64,000 nt of DNA from CSP1-5 sp964348275 (GCA_964348275.1 CAYGBT010000005.1:1-64000), one strand, 5' to 3'; shown: positions 51,109 to 60,199, counted from the first letter of the stretch. Translations and numbers: made by a program. The notes: generated from the letters alone by a model not told the origin.

Positions 51109-51807
51109 CTACTTCGTCTTGGATGGCGGGCTCGATGGGGCAGACTCGCGAGGCGGCGGTGGCGCGGCACGATACTCGCGGAGCCGCTCCTCGTATTCGA
51201 CCTCCCCACGGCGGCCAATCCATTTCACATACCAGCGGACCTGAGGGGCGTACCAGTACTGGTCGGAGTCCCGGCCAGGCGATTCGCGGACGACCTTGAA
51301 CGCCTGAAACCGTCCTGCGGGAACGCCGATGGTCTCACTGGTTACCACAGCGAAGGTGTCGTTTTGCAAATCTTTCTTCTTACGCTGTTCGTAGATGCCA
51401 CGGTGAGCCCAGCGTTCGCCGACTTCGAGGGGCCAGATGAGCCACGGTTGGGGAGGAACCATGCGGGCCTCGACCCGGCCCTTTCGTACACTGCCAGACC
51501 ATTTGAAGTCAAGGGTGAAGTAATGATCCACGTCCCCGATTCTCACCACGTAGTACGGGACCTGATTCACTTCCTTGATCTCGAGCACCTCCACAGTCTT
51601 CGTTCCTGTTTGGTTCCTGCTGGTCCAGTCATACACCCATCGGTCGCCAGGCCGCCATTCGGGAGGCGATTCGACCCGGGTGATGGGGGGTGCGAGGGCT
51701 GTGGGGGTTGGAGCTTCGCGCGCGGTACAGGCGACAAGCCAGAGACCAATGGTCCCGAGCAGGACCACCCCACAGACGGCGCGAGCATTGCCACATGAAG
51801 TCATCAT
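51109..51807 (-). CDS. Hypothetical lipoprotein
   Basis: 232 aa with a lipoprotein signal (VVLLGTIGLWLVAC, lipobox LVAC at about 24-27). The mature part (WRPGDRWVYDWTSRNQTGTK, DFKWSGSVRKG, WPLEVGERWAHRG, VPAGRFQAFKVVRE) has the look of a family of beta-rich periplasmic lipoproteins. A Pro/Ser-rich tail ends it. Function unknown. MM start at 51807; either Met may be used. Confidence 0.7.
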   Translation of the reverse strand: MMTSCGNARAVCGVVLLGTIGLWLVACTAREAPTPTALAPPITRVESPPEWRPGDRWVYDWTSRNQTGTKTVEVLEIKEVNQVPYYVVRIGDVDHYFTLDFKWSGSVRKGRVEARMVPPQPWLIWPLEVGERWAHRGIYEQRKKKDLQNDTFAVVTSETIGVPAGRFQAFKVVRESPGRDSDQYWYAPQVRWYVKWIGRRGEVEYEERLREYRAAPPPPRESAPSSPPSKTK

Positions 51808-51968
51808 GATTCTCCTATCATTTCCGAATCGATGGGAATGTCAAGAACAATTACGCACAGCCGATTAGGGGAAGACGGTATCTCGAGGGGAAGCAGGGTC
51901 CGGGAGGTGTAAGAGAAGAAACCCGCCAAAGGAGGGAAGGTGAGTTCGGCTGTCCAGCTATCAGGCCT

Positions 51969-52229
51969 GTGGCGCTCTCTGCGGGCCTCGTCGCACTCAC
52001 GATCACAGCCGGGTGGATCTGGTTCTTTGTCCACTTCGGGACCCCGTTGGATGCGCGGTTCATGGGCTTGCTCGAAACCACAGAACGCCTTCTCGGCTTC
52101 GTCGGCGTCGCGCTCCTCTTTCAGTACGGCCTCCCCTTCCTGTGCGCGGGGGCCTTCTTCTTCGGGGTTCCGGCGCGACGCCTCTGGACTGGACGGCCCG
52201 GTTTGGCATGGCCGCGGGCGCAGACGTGA
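51969..52229 (+). CDS. Small membrane protein, possibly truncated
   Basis: 86 aa with two hydrophobic stretches (LSAGLVALTITAGWIWFFVHF and VGVALLFQYGLPFLCAGAFFFG). No strong ribosome-binding site is visible. It runs into an ankyrin fragment in another frame at its end, which suggests a frameshift or rearrangement. Kept because the hydrophobic pattern is coherent. Confidence 0.4.
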   Translation: MALSAGLVALTITAGWIWFFVHFGTPLDARFMGLLETTERLLGFVGVALLFQYGLPFLCAGAFFFGVPARRLWTGRPGLAWPRAQT

Positions 52230-52339
52230 ACGCGCGGAATCAGGGTGGCGGGACGGCGTTGCTCATGGCGCAAAGCCACCGCACCGAAAGTCGCGCTACA
52301 ATCATTCGCTTGCTGAAAGAGGCCGGAGCGCGCGAATAA
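52208..52339 (+). pseudogene. Ankyrin-repeat C-terminal fragment
   Basis: Translated, GADVNARNQGGGTALLMAQ, then TIIRLLKEAGARE before a stop, is the second half of an ankyrin repeat array. Only about one and a quarter repeats remain. It overlaps the end of the small membrane protein in a different frame. Probably the remnant of a longer ankyrin protein. Confidence 0.5.
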
Positions 52340-52523
52340 CGAACCGAGTGGCAGCATTTGCACTTGGCTGTGTCGCGCCACGGGCACTAGAGCCGCAGCA
52401 GTGCCAAGCAGATATTATGTTTTATAGAGCCTAGAGGGGTCCAGGTCCCATCCCTCAGATTTTCCGCACGTGATTTGCCTCCAGCAACCTGAATTTCGAC
52501 TATAATATCTTTAAAAACAATTA

Positions 52524-52544
52524 CTTGAACTTTGTGAATTCAGA
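52524..52544 (+). promoter_or_regulatory. HAIR-like inverted repeat, possible HspR operator
   Basis: CTTGAAC-N7-ATTCAGA resembles the HspR operator CTTGAGT-N7-ACTCAAG, with 5 of 7 and 4 of 7 bases matching. It lies 12 bp upstream of the dnaK -35 box. hspR is encoded in the same cluster. Confidence 0.4.
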
Positions 52545-52556
52545 CGAAATACGTAG

Positions 52557-52585
52557 TTGACAGAATTCGGCTCAGGTTTTATACT
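52557..52585 (+). promoter_or_regulatory. Promoter of the dnaK cluster
   Basis: TTGACA (52557-52562) and TATACT (52580-52585) are exactly 17 bp apart, a near-consensus housekeeping promoter 67 bp before the dnaK start. No CIRCE element is present. Confidence 0.8.
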
Positions 52586-52652
52586 GTTATATGTATAGAT
52601 TTCTGTAGCGGCCAGAAAATTCACAATCAATCTTTCAGAAGGAGGACCTGAG

Positions 52653-54569
52653 GTGGCTAAGGTTATCGGAATTGATCTGGGGACGACAAATTCTGTGGTG
52701 GCCGTCATGGAGGGTGGCGAGCCCGGCGTGATCGCGAACGCCGAGGGGGCGAGAATTACCCCGTCGGTAGTCGCCTTTACGAAGGATGGGGAGCGATTGG
52801 TCGGCCAGGTGGCCAAACGTCAGGCCGTGACCAATCCTGAAAACACCGTCTTTTCTATCAAGCGGTTCATGGGGCGCCGGTACGAGGAGGTCCTCCACGA
52901 GATCAAGCTGGTCCCGTACAAGGTGGGGCAGGGCTCAGGGGGGGATGCCCGCGTCGAGGCCCGGGGAAAACAGTACTCGCCTCCCGAAATCTCGGCAATG
53001 ATCCTCCAGAAGCTCAAGACGGATGCCGAGGCTTATCTGGGGGACAAAGTGACGAAAGCGGTCATCACCGTGCCCGCGTACTTTAACGACAGTCAGCGTC
53101 AGGCGACCAAAGATGCGGGCGTTGTCGCCGGGATGGAGGTTCTCCGAATCATCAACGAGCCAACCGCAGCCTCATTAGCCTATGGCCTGGACAAGAAAAA
53201 GGACCAGAAGATCGCGGTCTTCGACCTCGGGGGCGGGACCTTCGATATCTCGGTCCTGGAAATCGGGGACGGGGTCTTCGAGGTCAAGGCGACCAATGGA
53301 GACACCCACTTGGGTGGGGACGATTTCGACCAACGGGTGATTGACTGGATCGTCGCCGAATTTAAAAAGGACCAGGGGATCGACCTCAGCAAGGATCGGA
53401 TGGCGCTCCAACGCCTGAAGGAGGCAGCAGAGAAGGCAAAGTGTGAGCTGTCCACCATCATGGAGACCGAGATCAATCTCCCCTTCATCACCGCCGATGC
53501 CTCGGGTCCGAAGCACCTCAGCATGAAGCTCACCCGGTCCAAGTTGGAGCAATTGGTGGAGGATCTCGTCGACCGGACCGTGGGTCCGGTGCGCCAGTGC
53601 ATGGCGGACGCCAAACTCACATCCGGACAGATCGATGAGGTGATCCTGGTCGGGGGACAGACCCGGATGCCCCGCGTGCAGCAGGTGGTGAAAGATCTCT
53701 TTGGCAAGGACCCCCACAAGGGGGTCAATCCCGACGAGGTGGTGGCGATCGGCGCTGCCATTCAGGCCGGGGTGCTGGCCGGCGAAGTCCGGGACGTGGT
53801 CCTCCTGGATGTCACACCCCTCTCCCTCGGGATCGAGACGCTGGGGAGCGTGATGACGAGACTCATCGAGCGGAATACCACCATCCCCACTCGAAAGAGT
53901 GAGATCTTTACGACGGCGGCAGATAACCAGACGTCGGTCGAGATTCACGTGCTCCAGGGGGAGCGGGAGATGGCCAGGGACAACCGGACCCTCGGCCGAT
54001 TCCACTTGGTCGGGATTCCGCCCGCCCCCCGGGGAATTCCCCAGATTGAGGTGTCGTTTGACATCGATGCCAATGGCATCCTGAATGTCGGTGCCAAGGA
54101 CACGGCCACCGCCAAGGAACAGAAGATCACCATCACCCATTCGAGCGGCTTGGCGAAGGAAGAGATCGATCGGATGATGAAGGATGCCGAGGCCCACGCC
54201 GCGGAGGATAGGCAGCGTCGGCAGGAGATCGAGGCCCGAAACCAGCTCGATTCGTTGGTCTATACGACGGAAAAGATGGTCAACGAGAACCGGGAAAAGA
54301 TCCCTATGGGCGAGATCTCGGGGATCGAAGAGGCCCTCCAGGAGGGGAAGAAGGCCCTCGAAACGGGCAACGCCGATCAGATCCGTCAGGCCATCGACCG
54401 GATCACCAAGGCCTCTCACAGGATGGCCGAGGCCATGTATCAGCGGACACAGGATCAGCAGGCACCGGGCGCTCAGGCCGCCGGAGAGCAGGCTGAGGGT
54501 GGGGAACGTCCGGCAGAGGGAGACGTCGTGGACGCCGAGTTTGAAGACCTCGGTGGTGGCAAGAAGTAG
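52653..54569 (+). CDS. dnaK: Chaperone DnaK (Hsp70)
   Basis: 638 aa from GTG 52653 with GAAGGAGG upstream. ATP-driven foldase: GIDLGTTNSVVAVMEGG (phosphate 1), FDLGGGTFDISVLEIGDG (phosphate 2), VGGQTRMPRVQ, then the substrate-binding domain (VTPLSLGIETLGSVMTRLI) and a helical lid. The tail ends EGDVVDAEFEDLGGGKK, close to the EEVD-like DnaK ending. grpE is not beside it; hsp20 and dnaJ follow. Confidence 0.98.
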   Translation: MAKVIGIDLGTTNSVVAVMEGGEPGVIANAEGARITPSVVAFTKDGERLVGQVAKRQAVTNPENTVFSIKRFMGRRYEEVLHEIKLVPYKVGQGSGGDARVEARGKQYSPPEISAMILQKLKTDAEAYLGDKVTKAVITVPAYFNDSQRQATKDAGVVAGMEVLRIINEPTAASLAYGLDKKKDQKIAVFDLGGGTFDISVLEIGDGVFEVKATNGDTHLGGDDFDQRVIDWIVAEFKKDQGIDLSKDRMALQRLKEAAEKAKCELSTIMETEINLPFITADASGPKHLSMKLTRSKLEQLVEDLVDRTVGPVRQCMADAKLTSGQIDEVILVGGQTRMPRVQQVVKDLFGKDPHKGVNPDEVVAIGAAIQAGVLAGEVRDVVLLDVTPLSLGIETLGSVMTRLIERNTTIPTRKSEIFTTAADNQTSVEIHVLQGEREMARDNRTLGRFHLVGIPPAPRGIPQIEVSFDIDANGILNVGAKDTATAKEQKITITHSSGLAKEEIDRMMKDAEAHAAEDRQRRQEIEARNQLDSLVYTTEKMVNENREKIPMGEISGIEEALQEGKKALETGNADQIRQAIDRITKASHRMAEAMYQRTQDQQAPGAQAAGEQAEGGERPAEGDVVDAEFEDLGGGKK

Positions 54570-54613
54570 CGACGAAAGATAGGAGTTCGGGAACACAAGG
54601 GAGGTCGAATGCG

Positions 54614-55063
54614 ATGGCAATGGTAAGGTGGGACCCATTCCAAGACTTGATTGCGCTGCAGGACCGCATGAATCAGCTCTTTGATCAGACCTGGGCCCGA
54701 TCCCGCAGGGAACGGGAAGGAGTCGTGGCGGCAGCGTGGTCACCTGCGGTGGACGTCTATGAAACGTCCGAAGGGATTGTCCTGAAGGCGGAGCTCCCCG
54801 GTCTAAACAAGGAAGACATCGATATTCAGATCAAGGACAATACGGTGACGCTTAAGGGGGAGCGGCACGTGGAGAAAGATGTCAAAGAGGAAAACTACCT
54901 CCGGGTCGAACGAGCCTATGGGGCATTTCATCGGACCTTCACCCTGCCGACTGCAATTCAGACCGAGAAGGTCCGGGCCGTCTTCAAGGACGGCGTCTTG
55001 GAGCTGAACATTCCGAAGGCCGAGGATGCGAAGCCGAAGCAGATCAAGATCGAGGTGAAATGA
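54614..55063 (+). CDS. Small heat-shock protein Hsp20
   Basis: 149 aa with the alpha-crystallin domain: SPAVDVYETSEGIVLKAELPG, KEDIDIQIKDNTVTLKGERH, the FHRTFTLP segment and KDGVLELNIPK. ATP-independent holdase keeping unfolded proteins for DnaK. GGGAGG upstream of ATG 54614. It takes the place that grpE has in many dnaK-grpE-dnaJ-hspR operons. Confidence 0.95.
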   Translation: MAMVRWDPFQDLIALQDRMNQLFDQTWARSRREREGVVAAAWSPAVDVYETSEGIVLKAELPGLNKEDIDIQIKDNTVTLKGERHVEKDVKEENYLRVERAYGAFHRTFTLPTAIQTEKVRAVFKDGVLELNIPKAEDAKPKQIKIEVK

Positions 55064-55179
55064 ACGACCGCCTCAGGTCCAACGTCCAAAGTCCGAAGTC
55101 GGGCACCGATCAAGGGATTTTGTGATGGATGAAGGGGGAGGCGGGGCCCTGTTGTCTTTTGCCGGGCTGGTAGGGTGAG
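55064..55179. repeat. Spacer with GTCCRA heptad repeat
   Basis: Contains GTCCAACGTCCAAAGTCCG, the same repeat type as at 10769-10864. Otherwise no feature. Confidence 0.45.
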
Positions 55180-56289
55180 ATGGCAAAACGGGACTACTAT
55201 GAGGTGCTGGGCGTTCCTCGTAATGCCTCGGAGCGGGAGATCAAGCGCGCCTATCGAAAGCTGGCCCGAAGATATCATCCCGACGTCAACCCGGGAGATT
55301 CGGGGACTGAGGCGAAGTTCAAGGAGATCACCGAGGCGTATGAGGTTCTCACTGATCCAGCGAAGCGCCGACAGTACGATCAGTTTGGCCATCAACTGTT
55401 TGCCTCGGCAACCGCGGAGGGAGCTGGTCCGGGGTTCGGATTCGACTTCGGCCCGTTCGCCGACTTCACTCGGCGAGGCTTTGGTGGTATTGGGGATATC
55501 TTCTCGGACGTCTTCGGCGGGCAGCCAGAGCCCACCACGCGTTTTCGAAGGGGTGAAGACCTCCATTATGCCGTCGACTTGAATTTCGAGGATGCCATTC
55601 GGGGACTCTCCACGGAGATCACGCTCCAAAAGCATGCACCCTGTGAGGTCTGTGCGGGGAGCGGAGCGGCGCCCGGATCGGCTCCCGAGTCCTGTCCAGA
55701 CTGCGGAGGCAGCGGACGACGGCAGGTCTCCCGCGGGTTTTTGAGCATGGCGTCCCCCTGCACCAGGTGCCAGGGGAGTGGGAAGGTCATTCTTCGCCCC
55801 TGCCAAGGTTGTGGCGGCAGGGGGGTGGTCTACCGAACCGAGCGGATCAAGGTGAAGGTCCCGCCCGGAGTGGACACTGGCTCGCGTATTCGCCTCGCAG
55901 GGAAGGGGGAACCGGGGAAGAACGGTGGCCCTTCAGGCGACCTCTACGTTACCACTCGAGTCCACCCGCATCCCTTCTTTGAGCGGAAGGGGGACAACAT
56001 CTACTGTACGGTCCCGATCACCATTACAGAAGCAGCGCTCGGGGCGCGGGTCGAGATCCCCACGGTGGACGGCATGGCCACGATGACAATTCCCGCTGGG
56101 ACCTCGAGTGGCCGGGTCTTCCGACTGCGAGAAAAAGGGGTGCCGCATCTCAAAGGCGGGGGGCGAGGAGATCATTATGTGACGGTTCAGGTGGTGGTTC
56201 CCGAGAATCTAGATGACCGGTCCCAACAGCTTCTCCGGGAGTTCAACCGGCTGAACCCGATGGATCCTCGGCGGGACCTGAAAAAGTAA
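55180..56289 (+). CDS. dnaJ: Chaperone DnaJ (Hsp40)
   Basis: 369 aa with all type I domains: J domain (YYEVLGVPRNASEREIKRAY, HPD in RRYHPDVNPGD), Gly/Phe-rich linker, and four zinc motifs CEVCAGSG, CPDCGGSG, CTRCQGSG and CQGCGGRG. A C-terminal substrate domain follows. Stimulates DnaK ATPase and delivers clients. Followed by hspR after 105 bp. Confidence 0.97.
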   Translation: MAKRDYYEVLGVPRNASEREIKRAYRKLARRYHPDVNPGDSGTEAKFKEITEAYEVLTDPAKRRQYDQFGHQLFASATAEGAGPGFGFDFGPFADFTRRGFGGIGDIFSDVFGGQPEPTTRFRRGEDLHYAVDLNFEDAIRGLSTEITLQKHAPCEVCAGSGAAPGSAPESCPDCGGSGRRQVSRGFLSMASPCTRCQGSGKVILRPCQGCGGRGVVYRTERIKVKVPPGVDTGSRIRLAGKGEPGKNGGPSGDLYVTTRVHPHPFFERKGDNIYCTVPITITEAALGARVEIPTVDGMATMTIPAGTSSGRVFRLREKGVPHLKGGGRGDHYVTVQVVVPENLDDRSQQLLREFNRLNPMDPRRDLKK

Positions 56290-56394
56290 AGTTCAACAGC
56301 CGCATCCGAGGTCGAAATATCATAGGACGTCCGCCGAAGGCGAGATCTTGGGCATCCGACACCGGACCAGATACGGTTTGGGGAGGTCGCGGAT

Positions 56395-56793
56395 ATGCCA
56401 AAAAGAAAAAAGGCCGTCTACATGATCAGTGTGGTGGCGGAGATGTTTAGCGTCCACCCGCAAACGCTCAGAACTTATGAGCGGGAGGGGCTGATTCGAC
56501 CAGCCAGGACTGAGGGAAACACACGGCTCTATTCCCAGGAGGACCTGGAGCGGATCGAACTCATCCTCCGTCTTACCAATGAGCTCGGGGTGAATCTCGC
56601 GGGCGTGGAGGTCATCCTCAACATGCGGGAGCGGATGGATCAAATGCGCCGGGAGACGGCGGAGGCGTTCGAGGCCGTCCTTCAAGTCGTAGGAGAAGAA
56701 CTGCTCCAGCGTCGGCAGAGCCCCGGCCTCATCCCGGTCGGACGGCGGGGTTTAAGCCGGCGCGTTGCCCCTCCGAAGGGCGAATCCCCTTGA
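56395..56793 (+). CDS. hspR: MerR-family heat-shock repressor HspR
   Basis: 132 aa. MerR-type HTH near the N-terminus (YMISVVAEMFSVHPQTLRTYEREGLI) with the wing TEGNTRLYSQEDLERI, then a helical dimerisation segment (EVILNMRERMDQMRRE). HspR represses dnaK operons at HAIR sites, using DnaK as co-repressor. Its place at the end of the chaperone cluster fits that loop. Confidence 0.9.
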   Translation: MPKRKKAVYMISVVAEMFSVHPQTLRTYEREGLIRPARTEGNTRLYSQEDLERIELILRLTNELGVNLAGVEVILNMRERMDQMRRETAEAFEAVLQVVGEELLQRRQSPGLIPVGRRGLSRRVAPPKGESP

Positions 56794-56871
56794 CACGTCC
56801 TGGGAGCTATACTACGGTCTTCGTCAGAGATAAAGAAACCACTGGTGGATTTGGAACAGGAGGAATAAGGT

Positions 56872-57723
56872 ATGGGAAACACGTTTAGGACGGTCTTACT
56901 TTTGGGGGCTTTGACCGGCCTCTTAATTGTTTTTGGAGACTACTTCGGGGGATCGCAGGGAATGGTCATTGCCTTCCTCTTCGCCCTCCTGATGAACTTC
57001 GGCTCCTACTGGTATTCCCACAAGATTGTCCTTGCCATGTACAGGGCCCGTGAGGTCACCGAGGCGGAAGCCCCTGAGCTTGTCGGCCTGGTCCGATCCC
57101 TGAGCCAGCGGGCGCACCTCCCCATGCCCAAGGTGTATGTCATCCCTGCTTCGGCCCCGAACGCCTTTGCCACAGGGCGGAATCCACAACATGCTGCCGT
57201 TGCGGTCACCGAGGGGATTCTGCAGATCATGAACCGAGACCAGCTGGAGGGCGTGTTGGCCCACGAGTTGGCGCATATCCAAAACCGGGACACGCTGATC
57301 AGCGCCGTCGCGGCTACGCTGGCCGGCGTGATCATGATGCTGGCCAACATGGCCCGGTGGTTCGCATTCTTCGGAGGCTTTGGCGGGAGAGATGATGACG
57401 AGAGTGGGGGTGGCATCCTTGGCCTTTTGGTCATGTCTATCCTGGCCCCCATCGCCGCCCTTGTCATTCAAATGGCCATCTCCCGCACCCGCGAGTTTCT
57501 GGCTGATGCCACGGCCGGCCGCCTCACGAAAAAGCCCCTTGCCCTGGCATCGGCATTGGAGCGGCTTCAGGCGGCTGCGGAGCGTATTCCCTTGAATGCC
57601 AATCCGGCGACTTCTCATCTCTTCATCGTGAATCCCCTCTCGGGGAGGAGCCTCCTTCGCTTCTTTGCCACCCATCCTCCTATCGAGGAGCGGGTCAAGC
57701 GCCTCCAAGCCTTGCAGGTTTAG
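56872..57723 (+). CDS. htpX: Membrane zinc protease HtpX
   Basis: 283 aa, AGGAGGAATAAGGT upstream of ATG. Two N-terminal transmembrane helices, then the zinc motif HELAHIQNRDTLIS, two more helices (VIMMLANMARWFAFF and LVMSILAPIAALVIQM) and the third ligand region SRTREFLADATAG. Degrades misfolded membrane proteins. It belongs functionally with the chaperones upstream. Confidence 0.95.
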   Translation: MGNTFRTVLLLGALTGLLIVFGDYFGGSQGMVIAFLFALLMNFGSYWYSHKIVLAMYRAREVTEAEAPELVGLVRSLSQRAHLPMPKVYVIPASAPNAFATGRNPQHAAVAVTEGILQIMNRDQLEGVLAHELAHIQNRDTLISAVAATLAGVIMMLANMARWFAFFGGFGGRDDDESGGGILGLLVMSILAPIAALVIQMAISRTREFLADATAGRLTKKPLALASALERLQAAAERIPLNANPATSHLFIVNPLSGRSLLRFFATHPPIEERVKRLQALQV

Positions 57724-57729
57724 AAGACA

Positions 57730-58398
57730 TTGGCTGTGCACCCTTCACCAAAACGCGAAAGGGCGGGCAAAGCGAGCCTGCCCTTTTCCCCTTTATGGGT
57801 CTTTCTTGTGACTTCGGGGGTTATGGTGAGTGGGTGTGCGATGTTTGCCGGTGCCCCTCCTGAGAAGGTAAGTCTCCGTCCGTCTCCCTCTCGCCTCCCC
57901 ACGTACACGGTCAGCGGACAGACCATCATCGCGACCCCCGGACCGATCAGTGTCGCGGTGCGGCCTATGGTTCCGGAGGAGGTGCAGAGGTATTTCCGCA
58001 CGCGTCCCGCCAAGCGGAACCCGTTTCGGGAAATGCAGAAAGAAGTCGCCGCGTTCTTTGTTCGGATCGAAAACCGATCCAAGCACCAGCTGGCGTTTGA
58101 TCCGGGGATCACAGTCCTCAAGGATGAAAAGAATCGCGCCGCCACTGCAATGGACCCGCATAATCTCTATGAGGCATTTGCCGACAGACCGGACCTGTTA
58201 CAGGCCGCCCAGGAAGGGGTCTTGACGAGTTACCTCGTGGTCCCCGCCCAGCAGAGCCGCGAAGGACTCCTGATGTTCCCCGCCTATCCGAAGGATGCCA
58301 AGGCTCTCTTCCTCCAATTTACTTCCCTGTACGCCGGGTCCACGACCTACCCCCTCATCTTTGAGTATACGGTGGTCCCGGAGGAATCGGAGAAGTAA
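57730..58398 (+). CDS. Hypothetical lipoprotein
   Basis: 222 aa if the TTG at 57730 is used; GTG 57736 is an alternative. The signal LWVFLVTSGVMVSGC gives lipobox VSGC. The mature part resembles a family of uncharacterised envelope proteins: IENRSKHQLAFDPGITVLKD, QSREGLLMFPAYPKDAK and LIFEYTVVP point to an Ig-like beta fold. It starts 6 bp after htpX, so co-transcribed. Confidence 0.7.
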   Translation: MAVHPSPKRERAGKASLPFSPLWVFLVTSGVMVSGCAMFAGAPPEKVSLRPSPSRLPTYTVSGQTIIATPGPISVAVRPMVPEEVQRYFRTRPAKRNPFREMQKEVAAFFVRIENRSKHQLAFDPGITVLKDEKNRAATAMDPHNLYEAFADRPDLLQAAQEGVLTSYLVVPAQQSREGLLMFPAYPKDAKALFLQFTSLYAGSTTYPLIFEYTVVPEESEK

Positions 58399-58424
58399 AT
58401 CCCCCAGAATGAACAGGGTGCAAT

Positions 58425-60083
58425 ATGTCTTTCCGCCCGGAACTGTTCCGAGAGTTAGCAGATGCGTGGCGCCTGCCAAGCGCGGAGGAGGATTGGGAGG
58501 CCTGGCAGCAGGCATTGGAGGCCGTGGAAGATGCGCTTGCCGCCCTTGAGGATGAAGCGCTTGACGGGAGGGAGCCGGCTCTCGTTTTCCTACCGGGGGA
58601 GCCGGTGCCATCTTCTGAAAAGCCGACGGGGTTTCATGCAGAGTCCCACCTCGTGGGAGAGGGACTCGCTGAGCTATCGCTCACCTCAGCCATAAGCCTC
58701 ATCCGCCGGCACGAGCTTTCCCCCATTGATCTTGTCCGAGCGGTGCTGGACCGGATCGACGCATTCGGGAAGTCTACGAATGCGTCGATTGCTTGGTATC
58801 CTGAGGTGGCGCTTCAGGCAGCCCGGAAGGCAGAAGATGCTGTCGCCGCCCGCCGCCCCCTCGGCCCGCTCCACGGCATCCCCATTGCGGTCAAGGATCT
58901 CTTTTTCACGGCAGGTCTTCCCACCACGGCTGGCTCCCAGATCCTCACGAATTTTGTCCCCCAGAAGGATGCGACGGTGATTCGCCGTCTCCGGGAGGCC
59001 GGCGCAATCCTTTTGGGAAAGTTGAACCTCCACGAGCTTGCGTACGGGGTGACCAGTGACAACCCGCATTTCGGACCGGTGCGGAATCCCTGGAATCTGC
59101 ACCGGATCGCCGGAGGAAGTAGCGGGGGCTCTGCCGCAGCAGTGGCTGCCTCCCTGTGTCTGGCTTCGCTGGGGACCGACACCGGGGGTTCGATTCGGAT
59201 CCCGGCTGCTTGCTGTGGAGTGGTGGGGTTGAAGCCGACCTACGGTCGGGTAAGCCGCAACGGCGTCTTTCCCCTGGCCTGGTCCTTAGATCACATCGGT
59301 CCCATTACGAGAGAGGTGGAGGATGCTGCCTTGTTGCTGGGGGTCTTGGCGGGCCCCGATCCCAGTGATCCGAGCGCGAGCGTTCAACCGGTTCCCGATT
59401 ACTGGCGTATGCTCGGGGGGAGTGTGAAGGGGCTTAAAATCGGTCTGCCCACGGAGTTGTTTGCTGACACTGCAGCGATCGATCCCACAGTGATGGCGGC
59501 AGTGCAAGGGGCCCTCCAGATTATGGAAAGCGTCGGGGCGAGCGTGGAGGATGTGTCGGTTCCCTTCCTCCGGCATACGCCCGCGGTACAGTTCTTGACC
59601 CTCGCGGCCGAGGCCAGTGCCAATCACCATCGGCTGCTTCGGACGCGTGGCCGGGAGCTTGGGGTGGACGTCCGGCGGCGGCTGGAGATCGGGGAATTCG
59701 TCACGGCCACGCAGTATGTCCGTGCGCAACAGGCTCGTCGGATCCTCGCAGAGGAGTTTGCCGATCTCTTCCGCCAGACGGACCTGCTGGTGACACCGAC
59801 CGTCCCCGTGGGTGCCCCGCCAATCGGGCAGCAATTTGTGACCACTCACGGGGTCCAGCGAAGGATCCAACCGGCCCTCACCCGCTTTACGAGCCCATTC
59901 AATCTCACGGGGCTTCCCGCTGTTTCTGTCCCCTGCGGTTTTGACGTCGATGGGCTTCCCGTGGGTCTCCAGATGATCGGGCGACCCTTCGATGAGGCGA
60001 CGCTGCTTCGAGTAGCCTTTGCCTACCAGCAAGCTAGTCCATGGCACGCCCGGCGCCCCCCGCTCGGAACTCGCGGCTCATAG
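58425..60083 (+). CDS. Amidase-signature enzyme (GatA-like) with extra N-terminal domain
   Basis: 552 aa. The amidase domain from about 85 has the Lys-Ser-Ser triad: Lys157 (IAVKDLF), Ser in GGSSGGS (230-236) and nucleophile Ser256 (DTGGSIR). It hydrolyses an amide or transfers ammonia. The first ~75 residues (FRELADAWRLPSAEEDWEAW) are absent from ordinary amidases and look like a fused GatC/AtzG-type helical partner. The lack of nearby gatB argues for a catabolic amidase. Confidence 0.88.
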   Translation: MSFRPELFRELADAWRLPSAEEDWEAWQQALEAVEDALAALEDEALDGREPALVFLPGEPVPSSEKPTGFHAESHLVGEGLAELSLTSAISLIRRHELSPIDLVRAVLDRIDAFGKSTNASIAWYPEVALQAARKAEDAVAARRPLGPLHGIPIAVKDLFFTAGLPTTAGSQILTNFVPQKDATVIRRLREAGAILLGKLNLHELAYGVTSDNPHFGPVRNPWNLHRIAGGSSGGSAAAVAASLCLASLGTDTGGSIRIPAACCGVVGLKPTYGRVSRNGVFPLAWSLDHIGPITREVEDAALLLGVLAGPDPSDPSASVQPVPDYWRMLGGSVKGLKIGLPTELFADTAAIDPTVMAAVQGALQIMESVGASVEDVSVPFLRHTPAVQFLTLAAEASANHHRLLRTRGRELGVDVRRRLEIGEFVTATQYVRAQQARRILAEEFADLFRQTDLLVTPTVPVGAPPIGQQFVTTHGVQRRIQPALTRFTSPFNLTGLPAVSVPCGFDVDGLPVGLQMIGRPFDEATLLRVAFAYQQASPWHARRPPLGTRGS

Positions 60084-60199
60084 CACTTCGCACTTAGCAG
60101 TCACCAATCAGCCTGCCAGCATGCTAGCGTCCTAGCATCCAAGCTTTCTGGCGACGAGCTACTTATAAGCTGACAGATGATGGCTGATAGCTGTGAAGC
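60084..60199. repeat. Intergenic low-complexity spacer
   Basis: Runs such as CTAGCGTCCTAGCATCC and GCTGACAGATGATGGCTGATAGC are imperfect short repeats. No gene. Confidence 0.35.

Noticed and set aside
53175..54743. 522-codon frame antisense to dnaK
   Set aside because: Typical antisense openness of a G+C-rich dnaK gene; no ribosome-binding site and no recognisable domain.
56790..56814. TTGACA...TATACT upstream of htpX as a promoter
   Set aside because: The two boxes are only 13 bp apart, outside the usual 16-18.
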